From Meandrina meandrites (Eukaryota > Cnidaria > Anthozoa > Scleractinia > Meandrinidae), in assembly GCA_963693305.1 (NCBI GenBank), contig OY855906.1, positions 3,681,001 through 3,745,000 of the forward strand: a stretch of DNA of 64,000 nucleotides, given 5' to 3'. A program made the translations under genes and the position numbers. Below, piece after piece: positions 46,936 to 59,200 of this stretch (position 1 is its first letter; each line of letters opens with the position of its first letter). The notes under the pieces are model-generated. The model ran no database searches. It had not been told where the DNA came from and worked only from the letters and a program-made list of their open reading frames with translations.

Positions 46936-49800
46936 CCAGTGTTAAAATATGGCCAGCGAATTTGTATTTTTTTAACGGTTCACTGTTTTACCATTTTCAC
47001 GACTTTCATTTACCCAAGCAAATTCTGTACATTGACTGCTTCCCTGCTGCTGTCGATCGTATTATCCGAATTTCGCCTTGTATGCGTCCCTGATAGGTAT
47101 GAACATCCAACAGCTATGGCTTCTTGTCATATTATTTATGATTTCGCTGAAGAACACATTTATTTCAAACGAGAGCCAAGTAAAACATAGGCACGCTAAG
47201 CGTGCAGGAGTTACTTTTTCAATTGATTGGGTGGCTTGGGGTAAGTGGGTATTAGTCCTGTTGGGATGGTTTATTAAATGGTTTGAGCAATTTGTTTGGT
47301 TTTTTTTAATGTAACTTGAACTTTTTTTACTGTAATGCACTCAAAGAAAACAGTTCTTACAAAATTACGATTACAAACTGTACACTAATTACACTTACGA
47401 TTACAAAATGAATACTAATTACACTACTTATAACGCTAGGGTCTACTTACGCTACATACATTCAATAGATCTAGTTACAATATTAACACTTAAATACAAC
47501 TAGCAATCCACGTAGAGTTTCAAGTATGGGCAAAGAAAGCAGACGGAGAAAAAATCAATAACACATACGGCTATATACTTTTTATACTGTTGAAGTAAAA
47601 TAAGAAACAAAGGCATGTGAAAGACTCTAGATGAATTTAGATATGGTCCTGTCAGGAGATGAGAACAATTAAAAAGAAAAAAATAAAGCTGTAGAAAAGA
47701 TATTAATCAAACATTTATATATCCTGCAAGAGGTTCCCATTTCCTTGTGTCTCCCTTTTTTGTTTCTATTTCATATTGTGATTTTAATAGACATACGAAA
47801 TGTATAAGGTTAGGGTAATTTTCTTTCGATTTAGCAAGCCATATGTGATATCGTGCTAACAGGAAGCAGTAATTGATAAGAAGTGCAAATTGAGAAACAT
47901 CTGGCCTCAGACCCAAAGCAGTAACATTCGTTTTTGAGCTATTTGTGCATGGTGCATCTCTAACTACATAGCCCCTTACTACGACTAAGAGGCATTTTTT
48001 GAAAAAAAAAAATGCTTGCAGAGAAAACAATTTTTACGTGCAATTTGTTACGTCTAGACTGTTTCGTTCAATAGTAAATTTTTATCAGTTAAAAAAACAA
48101 GAACTAATTTAATTGTCAAAATGTCATGAAATGGCTTATTCTGTTAGCGCTTAATTTGTTGCTAGCTTTTTACAACCGTAACACGATACTTTTGTTTGTT
48201 ACAGAGTACTTTTGTGTTTTCGTCAAACACTGTAAAACGATACCTTTGTTTTTTTTAAAACGCATGTAACACGGCACTTTAGTTTATCTCACTTTTGTAA
48301 CATGATACTTCTGTTTTTCTTAAAAAAAAACCATGTCTCCATTGATCGTATTATCCGAATTTCGCCTTGCAAGCGTCCCTGACAGGTATGAACAACCAAC
48401 AGCTATGGCTTCTTGTCATATTATTTATGATTTCGCTGAAGAACACATTTATTTCAAACGAGAGCCAAGTAAACATAGGCACGCTAAGCGTGCAGGAGTT
48501 ATCTTTTCAATTGATTGGGTGGCTTGGGGAAAGTGGGTGGGATGGGATGGTTTATGTCATGGGTTGAGCTTTTTGTGTATGGTGCATCACTAACTACATA
48601 GCCCCTTACTACGACTAAGAGGCATTTTTTGAAAAACAAAAATGCTTGCAGAGAAAACAATTTTTACGTCTTTTTTTCTTTCTTTTTTTTCTACTACTAT
48701 CTTACTTAAGAATTATTTGTTCTGTCATCTACTTCCTTAATTAAGTGTGTAAAATGTAAAATGCCTCTTTTCTGACCTGATATTTACTTTAAATTAATAA
48801 ATGTGGTCACCCAACTAGTTTAGCTTTTTAGTTATTTTGGGTGACCAGCAACTGTATGTATTTTTAATTTATTTATTGTTAAAACATTATTAATAATTTT
48901 GCAGTTCAAATAAACCTTGTTGTTGTTGTCTTGCAATTTGTTACGTCAAAACTGTTTCGTTCAATAGTAAATTTTTATCAGTTAAAAAAACAAGAACTAA
49001 AATGGCTTATTCTGTTAGCGCTTATTTTGTTGCTAGCTTTTATACAACCATAACGCGATACCTTTATTTGTTACAGGATACTTTTGTGTTTTCGTCAAAC
49101 ACTGTAAAACGATACCTTTGTTTTTTTAAAACGCATGTAACATGACACTTTTGTTTATCTCACTTTTGTAACATGATACTTTTGTTTTTCTTGAAAACAC
49201 CATGTCTCCATTGAGTAGTCGAAAAGTAATACACGAATCAAATCAAAAACTATATTCTTAGGAAAGCTTTTAAAGCGTAGTACACCTAACACCTGGAATA
49301 TTTGTTTCCTGTCGTAAATATAAATTTTCATTCAACAAACAGGAACAAGAACTAATTAATTTTAGTTATCAAACTGTCACGGAATGACAGGCTCTTATTC
49401 TAGCCTGTTGCCGCTATCGATCGTAGTTTTAAAAGCAAAACCATTTTAAAGTCAATACCCATACCGGTTAATTAAATGTCTAAACATGGTGTGTTTAAGG
49501 TATAAACATAAACGCTACTTGCCCGAGAGTCAGTGAATCGAGCAAGACGCTATTAATAGAGACTAATTAAATTAATTGCGGTTTTCAGTTGGCGACACGG
49601 AGTCTCAAGCAATATTAATTTAGGAAATTTCCTTGTCACAAACTCTTAAAACAAGAGGCCACAACACACTCTGAAGAAGATTCCTCGCCATTTTTATGAT
49701 TCTTTGTAAACACAGTATTAACATCACAATGAGAACATTATTCTTCAAATCTGCTTTGTGCAAATGCTTTATGCAATTTCTAAAAAATAAAAATGTCACT
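46936..49800. repeat. Nested direct duplications
   Basis: 47054-47260 is repeated at 48344-48550, 47937-48060 at 48572-48670, and 48040-48330 at 48934-49200. From 49157 the sequence continues as the copy of window positions 1-800. Short motif TAACACGATACTTTTGTTT recurs within these blocks. A reading frame shared by 47054 and 48344 differs mostly by amino-acid-changing substitutions, so I do not call it a gene. Confidence 0.75.
48670..48932 (+). mobile_element. LINE 3' fragment inserted into one duplicate copy
   Basis: It interrupts sequence that is continuous in the paralogous copy (TTTTTACGT at 48045-48053 followed by GCAATTTGTTACG). The insert ends GTTCAAATAAACCTTGTTG plus TTG repeats, and contains GGTGACCAGCAACTGTATG, shared in reverse with 56696-56787. 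It is a 5'-truncated non-LTR insertion without coding content. Confidence 0.8.
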
Positions 49801-50120
49801 TCAAATTAGGGTTGTAGGAAATGTGTTTTCTCGTACATTAATGGATCGTGATTGATGCTAAGTGCGTGGGTACAAACCCAGTGTGGGGCAAAAATTCTCT
49901 CCAAGACAAAACGTTTGCTTGGAAACTGGTGATTAAAGCCTAATGGATTGTTTAATCAACGCAACTTTCTAATTTATATAAACACGAGTTTCGAATTGGC
50001 ACGCATAATAGAATTTCATCTAAAATTCGATAGAGCACTTTCTGCAGCTTTAGATCTCTTAAATTTTATTTTTTTATTCGGTTTTCCAGTAAACTCATGT
50101 TTGTATCTTTTTCAATAGAT

Positions 50121-53100
50121 ATGGCCGTTAACTGCGGTTTTCTGCTGCTAGTTTTGGCTCTCTGCTGTGGCTGTAAGTAGTAGTTCTTATTAATTCATTT
50201 TATGTAGATGCATACGAAAACCTTTAAAGTTAAACACCTCCAACCGTAGCCACTCAACAAAGTTTTTGACATCTTTTTGACAAGTTTTTACTTTGATGAG
50301 TTTAACGGCTTCCGGTTGCTTTAAACTACCAATCAGATGCCTTGAAAAATGGAAGGCGGGGTATCAACCGTTGCATGATTTGTCTTCAAACGTCAGAGTT
50401 TGAAAGGGTTTCAAACAGCATTTCGCACGAGCGATTATGCCAAGTTCAACTGGCGATAAATAAATTTAATGCCGACAAAAATTTGGTCAAACTTAACTTT
50501 TCATACAGGAAATATCTTCTGGGTTTGTAAAACAGGTTGAAACTGAACGTTTCACAAATCGCTCGTATGAACCGTTGTACAACCGGAAGTCATCAAACTA
50601 ATCAAAACCTTGTCAAAAAGATGTCAAAAACTTAGTTGGGTGGCTACGGTTCGATGCGCTTGACTGTAATTGTTAGCCGTTAGTTGTTACCAGAAGACAA
50701 CCCAGATTAAAAGTGAGATAACCAAGATGGAATAATTTGGCCACGAGAGTGGCAATTTATTGACTAAAATAACTTTAGTGACAGCTTTTTAATAATTACT
50801 AAAACACGACGGATCGTTAGCGCAGGTGAGCGTGAAAACAGGCCCAGCCGTAAGAAAGATTAATGGCCAGTGACTGGTGAAGGCGGACTGACTGGGGGCG
50901 GAGGCGGGAAAATTCGTGTACTCCTCGAAGGTTACGAAGAATGAGGACGAACGTATGTCTTTCGCTCTCCTTGTATGATGGGAATAAACCGCGGAATTCA
51001 AAATATTCAATTTGATTATAGATGAACGGATATATGCCGAATTCCAGCCTTCAGAACAGCCACATGGCAATTAAGATAAGATAATACTAAAATGTTTGCT
51101 ATACTAAAATGTTTACTAAACTAATGTCGGCCTCATTATGGCGGTGACCATAATCTCGTGGTTTTATCATGGTTGTTCCATGTCCCGCGTGTTTAAGGGG
51201 GGTCCTTCTTAACTACAAATCTAGAGCAGTTGCTAAGGGATTGCTAAACACGATTTTTGGTGGCAAGCCATTTTGCAGCGTTTTGTATTGTTAAATGGTG
51301 AGTCTTTTAGAGGGGAAAACCTGCTTTGAGAAAATTGACATTGCGCACGCGTAACTAGTGCCAGTCCCAAACCGCGCGTTAGTAATTAAAATCCCTAAAA
51401 CTTGGAGGAAAGAAGGTAGAGTTCCATATTTTTTTAAGAATCAGAGACAACAGAGCATTCTTTACAATCCTACGTAAGGAATAACCATTAAAACGTAAAA
51501 AAGGAACGCTACTGAAGAAAGTCTAGAAATACGGGTGTTTATTACGTGATAACTTTTATAAAAATGCGAATTCCATAAAACCCATACGAAGCAGTAAACA
51601 TGTGGACATTCTTTATCTATTGGCACTGATTTTAATTTTCAGATCTTGATGCCCTTTGAGTTTTACGGTTTTTTCTATTCTGGTCACGTGGCTTGTCAAA
51701 AATGACCGTGATTTGAAACTCTTGAAGGACTTTTCAACTGAACAAAGTTGTGCAAAAAGCATATCCATAGGAAGTCTGGTTTCCAAAATACGATGGTTAG
51801 ATACCTTCCATAACAACAAATTGTTAGTTAAGAAGGACCCCCCTTAAACGTTGTACGTTAATTCGTACGTTAAATTTTGTCTCAAATTTGAAATGTTTCG
51901 CCATTGCTGGTATAAATTCAAATCGCAATTATAAACGAACTCACAACTGATGATGACCGGTGAACCGATCGAAACATTTCTTCTTAAAAATTGAAAGTTG
52001 GTTATTTTTTTTTTTTTGGAAAAATATCACACGTTCACATCAGTTTTTATTGCTTGGTAAATAACAACCCTTTTTTCTACTTTTTTGCAGTTGCTGTTTT
52101 AAGCCGGGCACAAGGCAAGTTGAGTAAGCTTAACAAAAACGCGGGCAAATAGCACTTTGTGGTTTTTATAGTTTTTAGTAGTGGCAACAAGTTTATTAAT
52201 GTTGTGATACCCTCTTTAAATAAAGAGTTTAGTTACTTAACTTACTTAATTACTAATGTGGAGGTACATGTAGTGTAAATTTTGATTTTGTTTTATTGTA
52301 CCAGTGGTAAATATTTCATTGGTCGTCTTGAACTAATCGACAAATTTATTTTTTAAAGCATCAACCAAACTTTAACTGATTTAATTTTAAAATCAGTTTT
52401 ATCCAATTCCATTTCAATTTACCGGTACAACATATTTTGGCTATTTAACAATTATTCCATGAGCCCGCGTTGGATACGAGGTGGTAAATATTGTACTTGT
52501 TTACGGCTCCACGGCTGTCATCAAGACTACTACATTATGCTGAAACGAAATTGCACTCAGATTCGATGAAGTTTATTGAAGTATAAAAGGACAAGATCAA
52601 GATTGAAAGGTAACAAACTTAACTGAAGTGCTGAGCCTAATTTTACGTCGAACACTGAATGAAATTGTGTCAGTTTTCTGGTTTTCTCGTAAATTATTTG
52701 CTGTTTTCTTCTTCGTTAAGTCGCTCTTGTTGTACATTTACAAGTATTTTTAATTAAACATTTCGCATCAATCCTTTCAGTTTTACGTAGTTGAGTCAAC
52801 TATTGCATTTTGTGGTATTTGTGTGGTTTTAGGGAAGGCACTGTCGATTATTTATTGTACAAGCTTATAAAGCTTGCCAAATTTGCCATTTTTCTGATGG
52901 AACTTTCGCTTCCCGCAGGAAAATTTTTAAACTGAGCGGCACTTGCCGCACTCGTTTCCCATATAAGGTCAAACGCAGGTATAATGGCTGATAACCGAGA
53001 TCTAGTGAACCAATCAGAAAGCTAGAATTGCATTATCCGAGGTTGAGAATTTAATAAAGTATAATAATTATAACCAACGAAATTAAAATGTGATTTGCGG

Positions 53101-53179
53101 TTAAACTTGCAGCGCGCGGAACCGTGTATAATATATTACATTATAGGAAAATCCATTACCTGACGAGGGAATTCCACGT

Positions 53180-53230
<51 letters not shown>

Positions 53231-56200
53231 AATATCGGTTTTTCAAGTGAAATTTAACGTGGAATTTACGAGTCAGGTAATGGATTTTCCTTGAATCGCA
53301 TAACCTTTCAAAAATGAAAATGTGGTGAATGTTGCGAATTTAAGCGCAGCCTCACTTTCAAGTCGCAATACCGCGCTGAATACCTTCGCATTTCTAGCCA
53401 ATCAGAGCGCGCGAATTCTTTGAGCTATGCGATTCTACATTACATATCATTGCATTGCATTGCATTACATTACATTACATTACATTACATTACTTTACAT
53501 TATAATATAATATAATAAAATAACAGGCAATGGTATATGAGCTCATATACCACTGACCACAAATATCGTAGCCGATACGCGTCAACGAAAACAGCTGGGG
53601 AGCTCAAATATTGCATTCTTTTGGGTGTTTTTAATAAAGCAGTTATTCCACTCGCGCTTGTTGGATATGGGATCGTTATAGCCAACTCAGCGTTATGCGC
53701 CTCGTTGGCTATCTACCATCTCATATTCCACGCGCGCTCGTGGAATAATTGTTAAATATAATATATTAGAATATTTATATCTATTATAATATTTGTTTGT
53801 GTCTTACAGACAAGCGCTGTGACAATGGCTGGTCTTTTTATGGTGGAAACTGTTACTTTCGTGAAGGCAGGAAGAAGGCTAGAACAAGCTGGGAAAAAGC
53901 TCAGGAAATCTGTGAAAGAAAGTAAGCCAATTTGATAACAGTGAATGATGCAAATGAGCAGAAATTCCTTTCCAGTGTTCTGGGGAAAGAGGGAAGTTGG
54001 TGCGGCTTGAATAACAAAGACGACGAAAAAGTGTTTAAGTGGGTTAACGGAGAAGACAGAAAAAACATCAACTGGGCTCCAAAACAACCTCGTAAGAGCA
54101 AAAAGGAACGCTGTGTTCATATGCAGTGGGAACGCCACCAACACAAATGGGTAATGAAGAAGTGTGCAAAGAAAGCGAGATTTACTTGTGAGAAAGGTAA
54201 GCTCTATTATTATACATTGTAGTCAATATCTGTCTTCTCGTTGGCTAAGAGCCTACAGTTCATTCTGGGAATCAGCGCAACCAACAAATTCTTCACTAAT
54301 CTGCTGATTAGTGAATAACTGTAGGTTGTGCGTGCAATACATGATTTCCAACAGCAATGTCACATTGAAGTAAAAACATGGCTCGTCGATTCGCTTCTTC
54401 AACAGAGCGTTTGTCCTCAATTTCTGAAAACGATGAATTTTTTTCAAAAATACAACTATTATAGCTGGCGTGCGTTTCAGGTAAGGGATTTTAAATACCG
54501 TTATAATACCAGTCCAAATAAATACTAATGAGTTTAATTTGCTTTTGTTTTCTGAGCAGCTGCAAAGCCTTTAGAGCCATGTGCAGGTGAGCCGTGTAAA
54601 AATGGAGGCACATGCATTGAACAACAGGAAGGATACGAATGCCAGTGTCCCAGCCAGTTTACAGGCGATAACTGTGAAACACAAATTGGTAATAAATGTA
54701 ACCTACTTTTGATAAAATAAGAAAATTGTATTGATTACAGATTAAGAAAATGCACAATATATGTAAAGAATAACGTACCATTTTTATGACGTACTGCTGC
54801 TGTTTATTTGTTCTTCTGATGCCTTTTAATTGTTACATTATGTTTTCTGATTTATCTTTTTAAAACCTAGAAATCAACCCATGTGATGCCAAGCCTTGTT
54901 TGAATGGAGGAACGTGTAAAGCTTCCGACAATGGCTACAGCTGTCAATGTCCAGACAAGTTTACTGGTGACAACTGTGAAAAGTGTAAGTATTCAAAAAA
55001 TATTCCCTTTACAAAGAACGTACAATAGATTTCTTTCAAAGGTAGTGGAACAGGAGCTTATCGCAGATTGATAGTTTCCTTCACCCGTCTTCTTTTGAGT
55101 GTTTCGATTATGTAATTATGAAATCTAGAAATATGATTTTGATTGCTCCATCTCGGGAGCCACGGATTAAATTTTCAACAGCAAGATTGGTCTTGGAATA
55201 AATTCTCACTGACATTCATGGGAAACGTGAATCGCAAAATGCCTGTTTGGGGCATATTGATCGAAAATAAAGAGACCAATTTACTACCCCAAAAAGTAGC
55301 ATCTCGTCCGTATAGAATGATTCTCAGCACACATAGCATGCCTATATTTTTTGTTTCTAAGTGGGTCAGCTGAACTGTTGTTTGTTTTCAATTTTAGCGT
55401 TGGATGTTTGTGTCCCAAACCCTTGCAAGAACAGAGGGACTTGTTATGACATAGGCAATAACAAGTACTTCTGCCTCTGTCTGAGTGAGTTTAAAGGATC
55501 CAACTGCGAACGATGTAAGTTATGAAAAGGTTGTTTTTAATTTTTTCTTGTTGCCTACTCTGGTGACTGGGCTGAAATATTTCACGGATCAAGATTCTCG
55601 CTACTCGATCTCGATTTACAGAACTCACATTCATGTTTCCGCAAAGCACGCTAGGAAAAGAAATAGATTGCTCGCAATCTAAGGTATCCTCCTCCGCTTT
55701 GGATAAAATATATAAAAAAAATAACATAAAAGGCCTTAATCGCCTGACAGAACATTAACGTTATGAAGTCGCAGTGTAGTTCCTAGGCGTTCTCCTCCTC
55801 TTTCGGGCGAGCGCGAGGTTCACGTAACGGCCTAGGAACGGGTTGGCGAGCCGGCCGGAGACGGTGACGTCACAAAATTTCGCGCCAAATCGATAAGCGG
55901 GAACGGAACGCCTGGGTACTAGGCTGATTAAGGTTCAAATGAGGAGTAGTTTGTTACAAACTGTATTGAAAAGAAAAGTGTGCTAATATCAATGCCGAAA
56001 AAGAAAAGTGTGCTACCATCAATGCCGATTTATAACATCCTCCTGTAACTTCTTATTCTTCTGCAAATTACGGCCTGGGGTTTCAAATGCTAAGAGACAT
56101 TACGTATGCTATACGTGGTGATGGGCCACTAGGCTCGTATGCAGCCTTTACCTTAATGCATAACAACCTAACTAACTAAATTTACCAATACAGCTATACA

Positions 56201-59200
56201 ACCAATTACTTGTCCTCACTTGTATTTACATTCTGCAGTGAATTGTGACTCGTGGCCATGCAAGAATGGAGGAACTTGTTTCGATGATGATCAAGAAAAC
56301 AGATCATTCTGCAATTGCTTTTCTGGATTTACAGGAATTACATGCGAAGCCGGTAGGAAGTTTGAACGGCCATTGTTTAATAGTATCCAATCAGAGATAG
56401 GGAATAGCGATTTCCCTCCTGCACAACTTTTCGTCTAGAGCTAGCTCTGGGCTAGCCTCCCACGCAGTCGTTTTATGTGAGATCGGATTGCACTCGCGTG
56501 GGAGGCTAGCTCTGGCTAGCTCTCTCTGGATGAATTTTCGATTGAATGATACGAGAAGAATTGTCAAATCTTTCTCTTTTTTGCTGCTCAGTTTGAAGGC
56601 TGTGAGATGGGATTTTCAGATCGTAAATCGACTCGGCACTAGAGCGGATCAGATTATAAGCTGTTGGACTTTCCAGCCTTCTTTATAGTAAGATGACAAC
56701 AACAACAAGGTTTATTTGAACTGCAAAATTACTATTTACTACTTACACAATAAATAAATTTAAAATACATACAGTTGCTGGTCGCCCAGTAAACAGCAAA
56801 TGAGAGATCCTTCAAAACTGCCCAATTTCGCCATTTGGAGTGTGAAGAACTACAGTACACAGCAAACAAGATAACTGTACATTTATTTTGTTGTTGTACG
56901 CATTTCTGCGAACCGTGCTGTAAATCCCATACATTCGCTTAAAAATGCAAATGTGCAGGTGAGCCGTGCAAAAATGGAGGCACATGCATTGAACAACAGG
57001 AAGGATACGAATGCCAGTGTCCCAGCCAGTTTACAGGCGATAACTGTGAAACACAAATTGGTAATAAATGTAACTTACTTTTGATGAAATTAGAAAATTG
57101 TATTGATTACACATTACGAAAATGCACAATATATTTAAAGGATAACGTAATACTGTAGTCAATATCTGTCTTCTCGTTGGCTAAGAGCCTACAGTTCATT
57201 CTGGGAATCAGCGCAACCAACAAATTCTTCACTAATCTGCTGATTAGTGAATAACTGTAGGTTGTGCGTGCAATTCATGATTTCCAACAGCAATGTCACA
57301 TTGAAGTAAAAACATGGCTCGTCGATTCGCTTCTTCAACAGAGCGTTTGTCCTCAATTTCTGAAAACGATGAATTTTTTTCAAAAATACAACTATTATAG
57401 CTGGCGTGCGTTTCAGGTAAGGATTTTAAATACCGTTATAATACCAGTCCAAACAAATACTAATGAGTTTAATTTGCTTGTGTTTTCTGAGCAGCTGCAA
57501 AACCTTTAGAGCCATGTGCAGGTGAGCCGTGTAAAAATGGAGGCACGTGCATTGAACAACAGGAAGGATACGAATGCCAGTGTCCCAGCCAGTTTACAGG
57601 CGATAACTGTGAAACACAAATTGGTAATAAATGTAACTTACTTTTGATGAAATTAGAAAATTGTATTGATTACACATTACGAAAATGCACAATATATTTA
57701 AAGGATAACGTAATACTGTAGTCAATATCTGTCTTCTCGTTGGCTAAGAGCCTACAGTTCATTCTGGGAATCAGCGCAACCAACAAATTCTTCACTAATC
57801 TGCTGATTAGTGAATAACTGTAGGTTGTGCGTGCAATTCATGATTTCCAACAGCAATGTCACATTGAAGTAAAAACATGGCTCGTCGATTCGCTTCTTCA
57901 ACAGAGCGTTTGTCCTCAATTTCTGAAAACGATGAATTTTTTTCAAAAATACAACTATTATAGCTGGCGTGCGTTTCAGGTAAGGATTTTAAATACCGTT
58001 ATAATACCAGTCCAAACAAATACTAATGAGTTTAATTTGCTTGTGTTTTCTGAGCAGCTGCAAAACCTTTAGAGCCATGTGCAGGTGAGCCGTGTAAAAA
58101 TGGAGGCACGTGCATTGAACAACAGGAAGGATACGAATGCCAGTGTCCCAGCCAGTTTACAGGCGATAACTGTGAAACACAAATTGGTAATAAATGTAAC
58201 TTACTTTTGATAAAATAAGAAAATTGTCCTCATTTTCTTTAAACAATGAATTTTTTAAAAAATACAACAATTATAGCTGGCGTGCGTTTCAGGTAAGTAA
58301 GAGATAAATACCGTTATAAAAATCTCACGTTAATACCAGTCCAAATAAATACTAATGAGTTTAATTTGCTTGTGTTTTCTGAGCAGCTGCAAAACCTTTA
58401 GAGCCATGTGCAGGTGAGCCGTGCAAAAATGGAGGCACATGCATTGAACAACAGGAAGGATACGAATGCCAGTGTCCCAGCCAGTTTACAGGCGATAACT
58501 GTGAAACACAAATTGGTAATAAATGTAACTTACTTTTGATAAAGTAAGAAAATTGTATTGTAAAAATATTGAAGGACCGTAGCCAGGGTTAAACATATTA
58601 AAAATTTAAAGACGATCTCTGGCTAAAAATATTTAAAAAGTACGAGCTTTCGACTGTTTGAACTACAGTCTTCAACGGGTAAAAAAGAATGACGTTTTTA
58701 CCCGTTGAAGACTGTAGTTCAAACAGTCGAAAGCTCGTACTTTTTAAATATTTTTAGCCAGAGATCGTCTTTAAATTTTTAAAATTGTATTGATTGCGCA
58801 TTACGAAAATGCACAATATGAACGTAATATTTTTTATGACTTACTGCTGCTGTTTATTTGTTCTTCTGATGCCTTTTAATTATTACATTATGTTTTCTGA
58901 TTTTTTTTTTTCAAACCTAGAAATCAACCCATGTGATGCCAAGCCTTGTTTGAATGGAGGGACGTGTAAAGCTTCCGACAATGGCTACAGCTGTCAATGT
59001 CCAGACAAGTTTACTGGTGACAACTGTGAAAAGTGTAAGTTTTCAAAAAATATTCCCTTAACAAAATGCGTACAATAGATTTCTTTCAAAGGTAGTGAAA
59101 CAGGAGCCTAGCGCAGATTGATAGTTTCCTTCACCCGTCTTGTTTTGAGTGTTTCGATGATGTAATGAAATCTAGAAATATGATTTTGATTGCTCCATCT

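Noticed and set aside
53910..53960. 40-bp intron (GTAAGCC...GAGCAG) splitting the CTLD exon
   Set aside because: The intron would be implausibly short and would remove residues (LITVNDANE) that the lectin fold requires. An in-frame stop is the simpler reading.
54253..54447. Minus-strand 64-codon frame repeated three times (also 57189 and 57752)
   Set aside because: It is carried along in the duplicated intron unit, has no motif, and lies antisense to the EGF gene introns.
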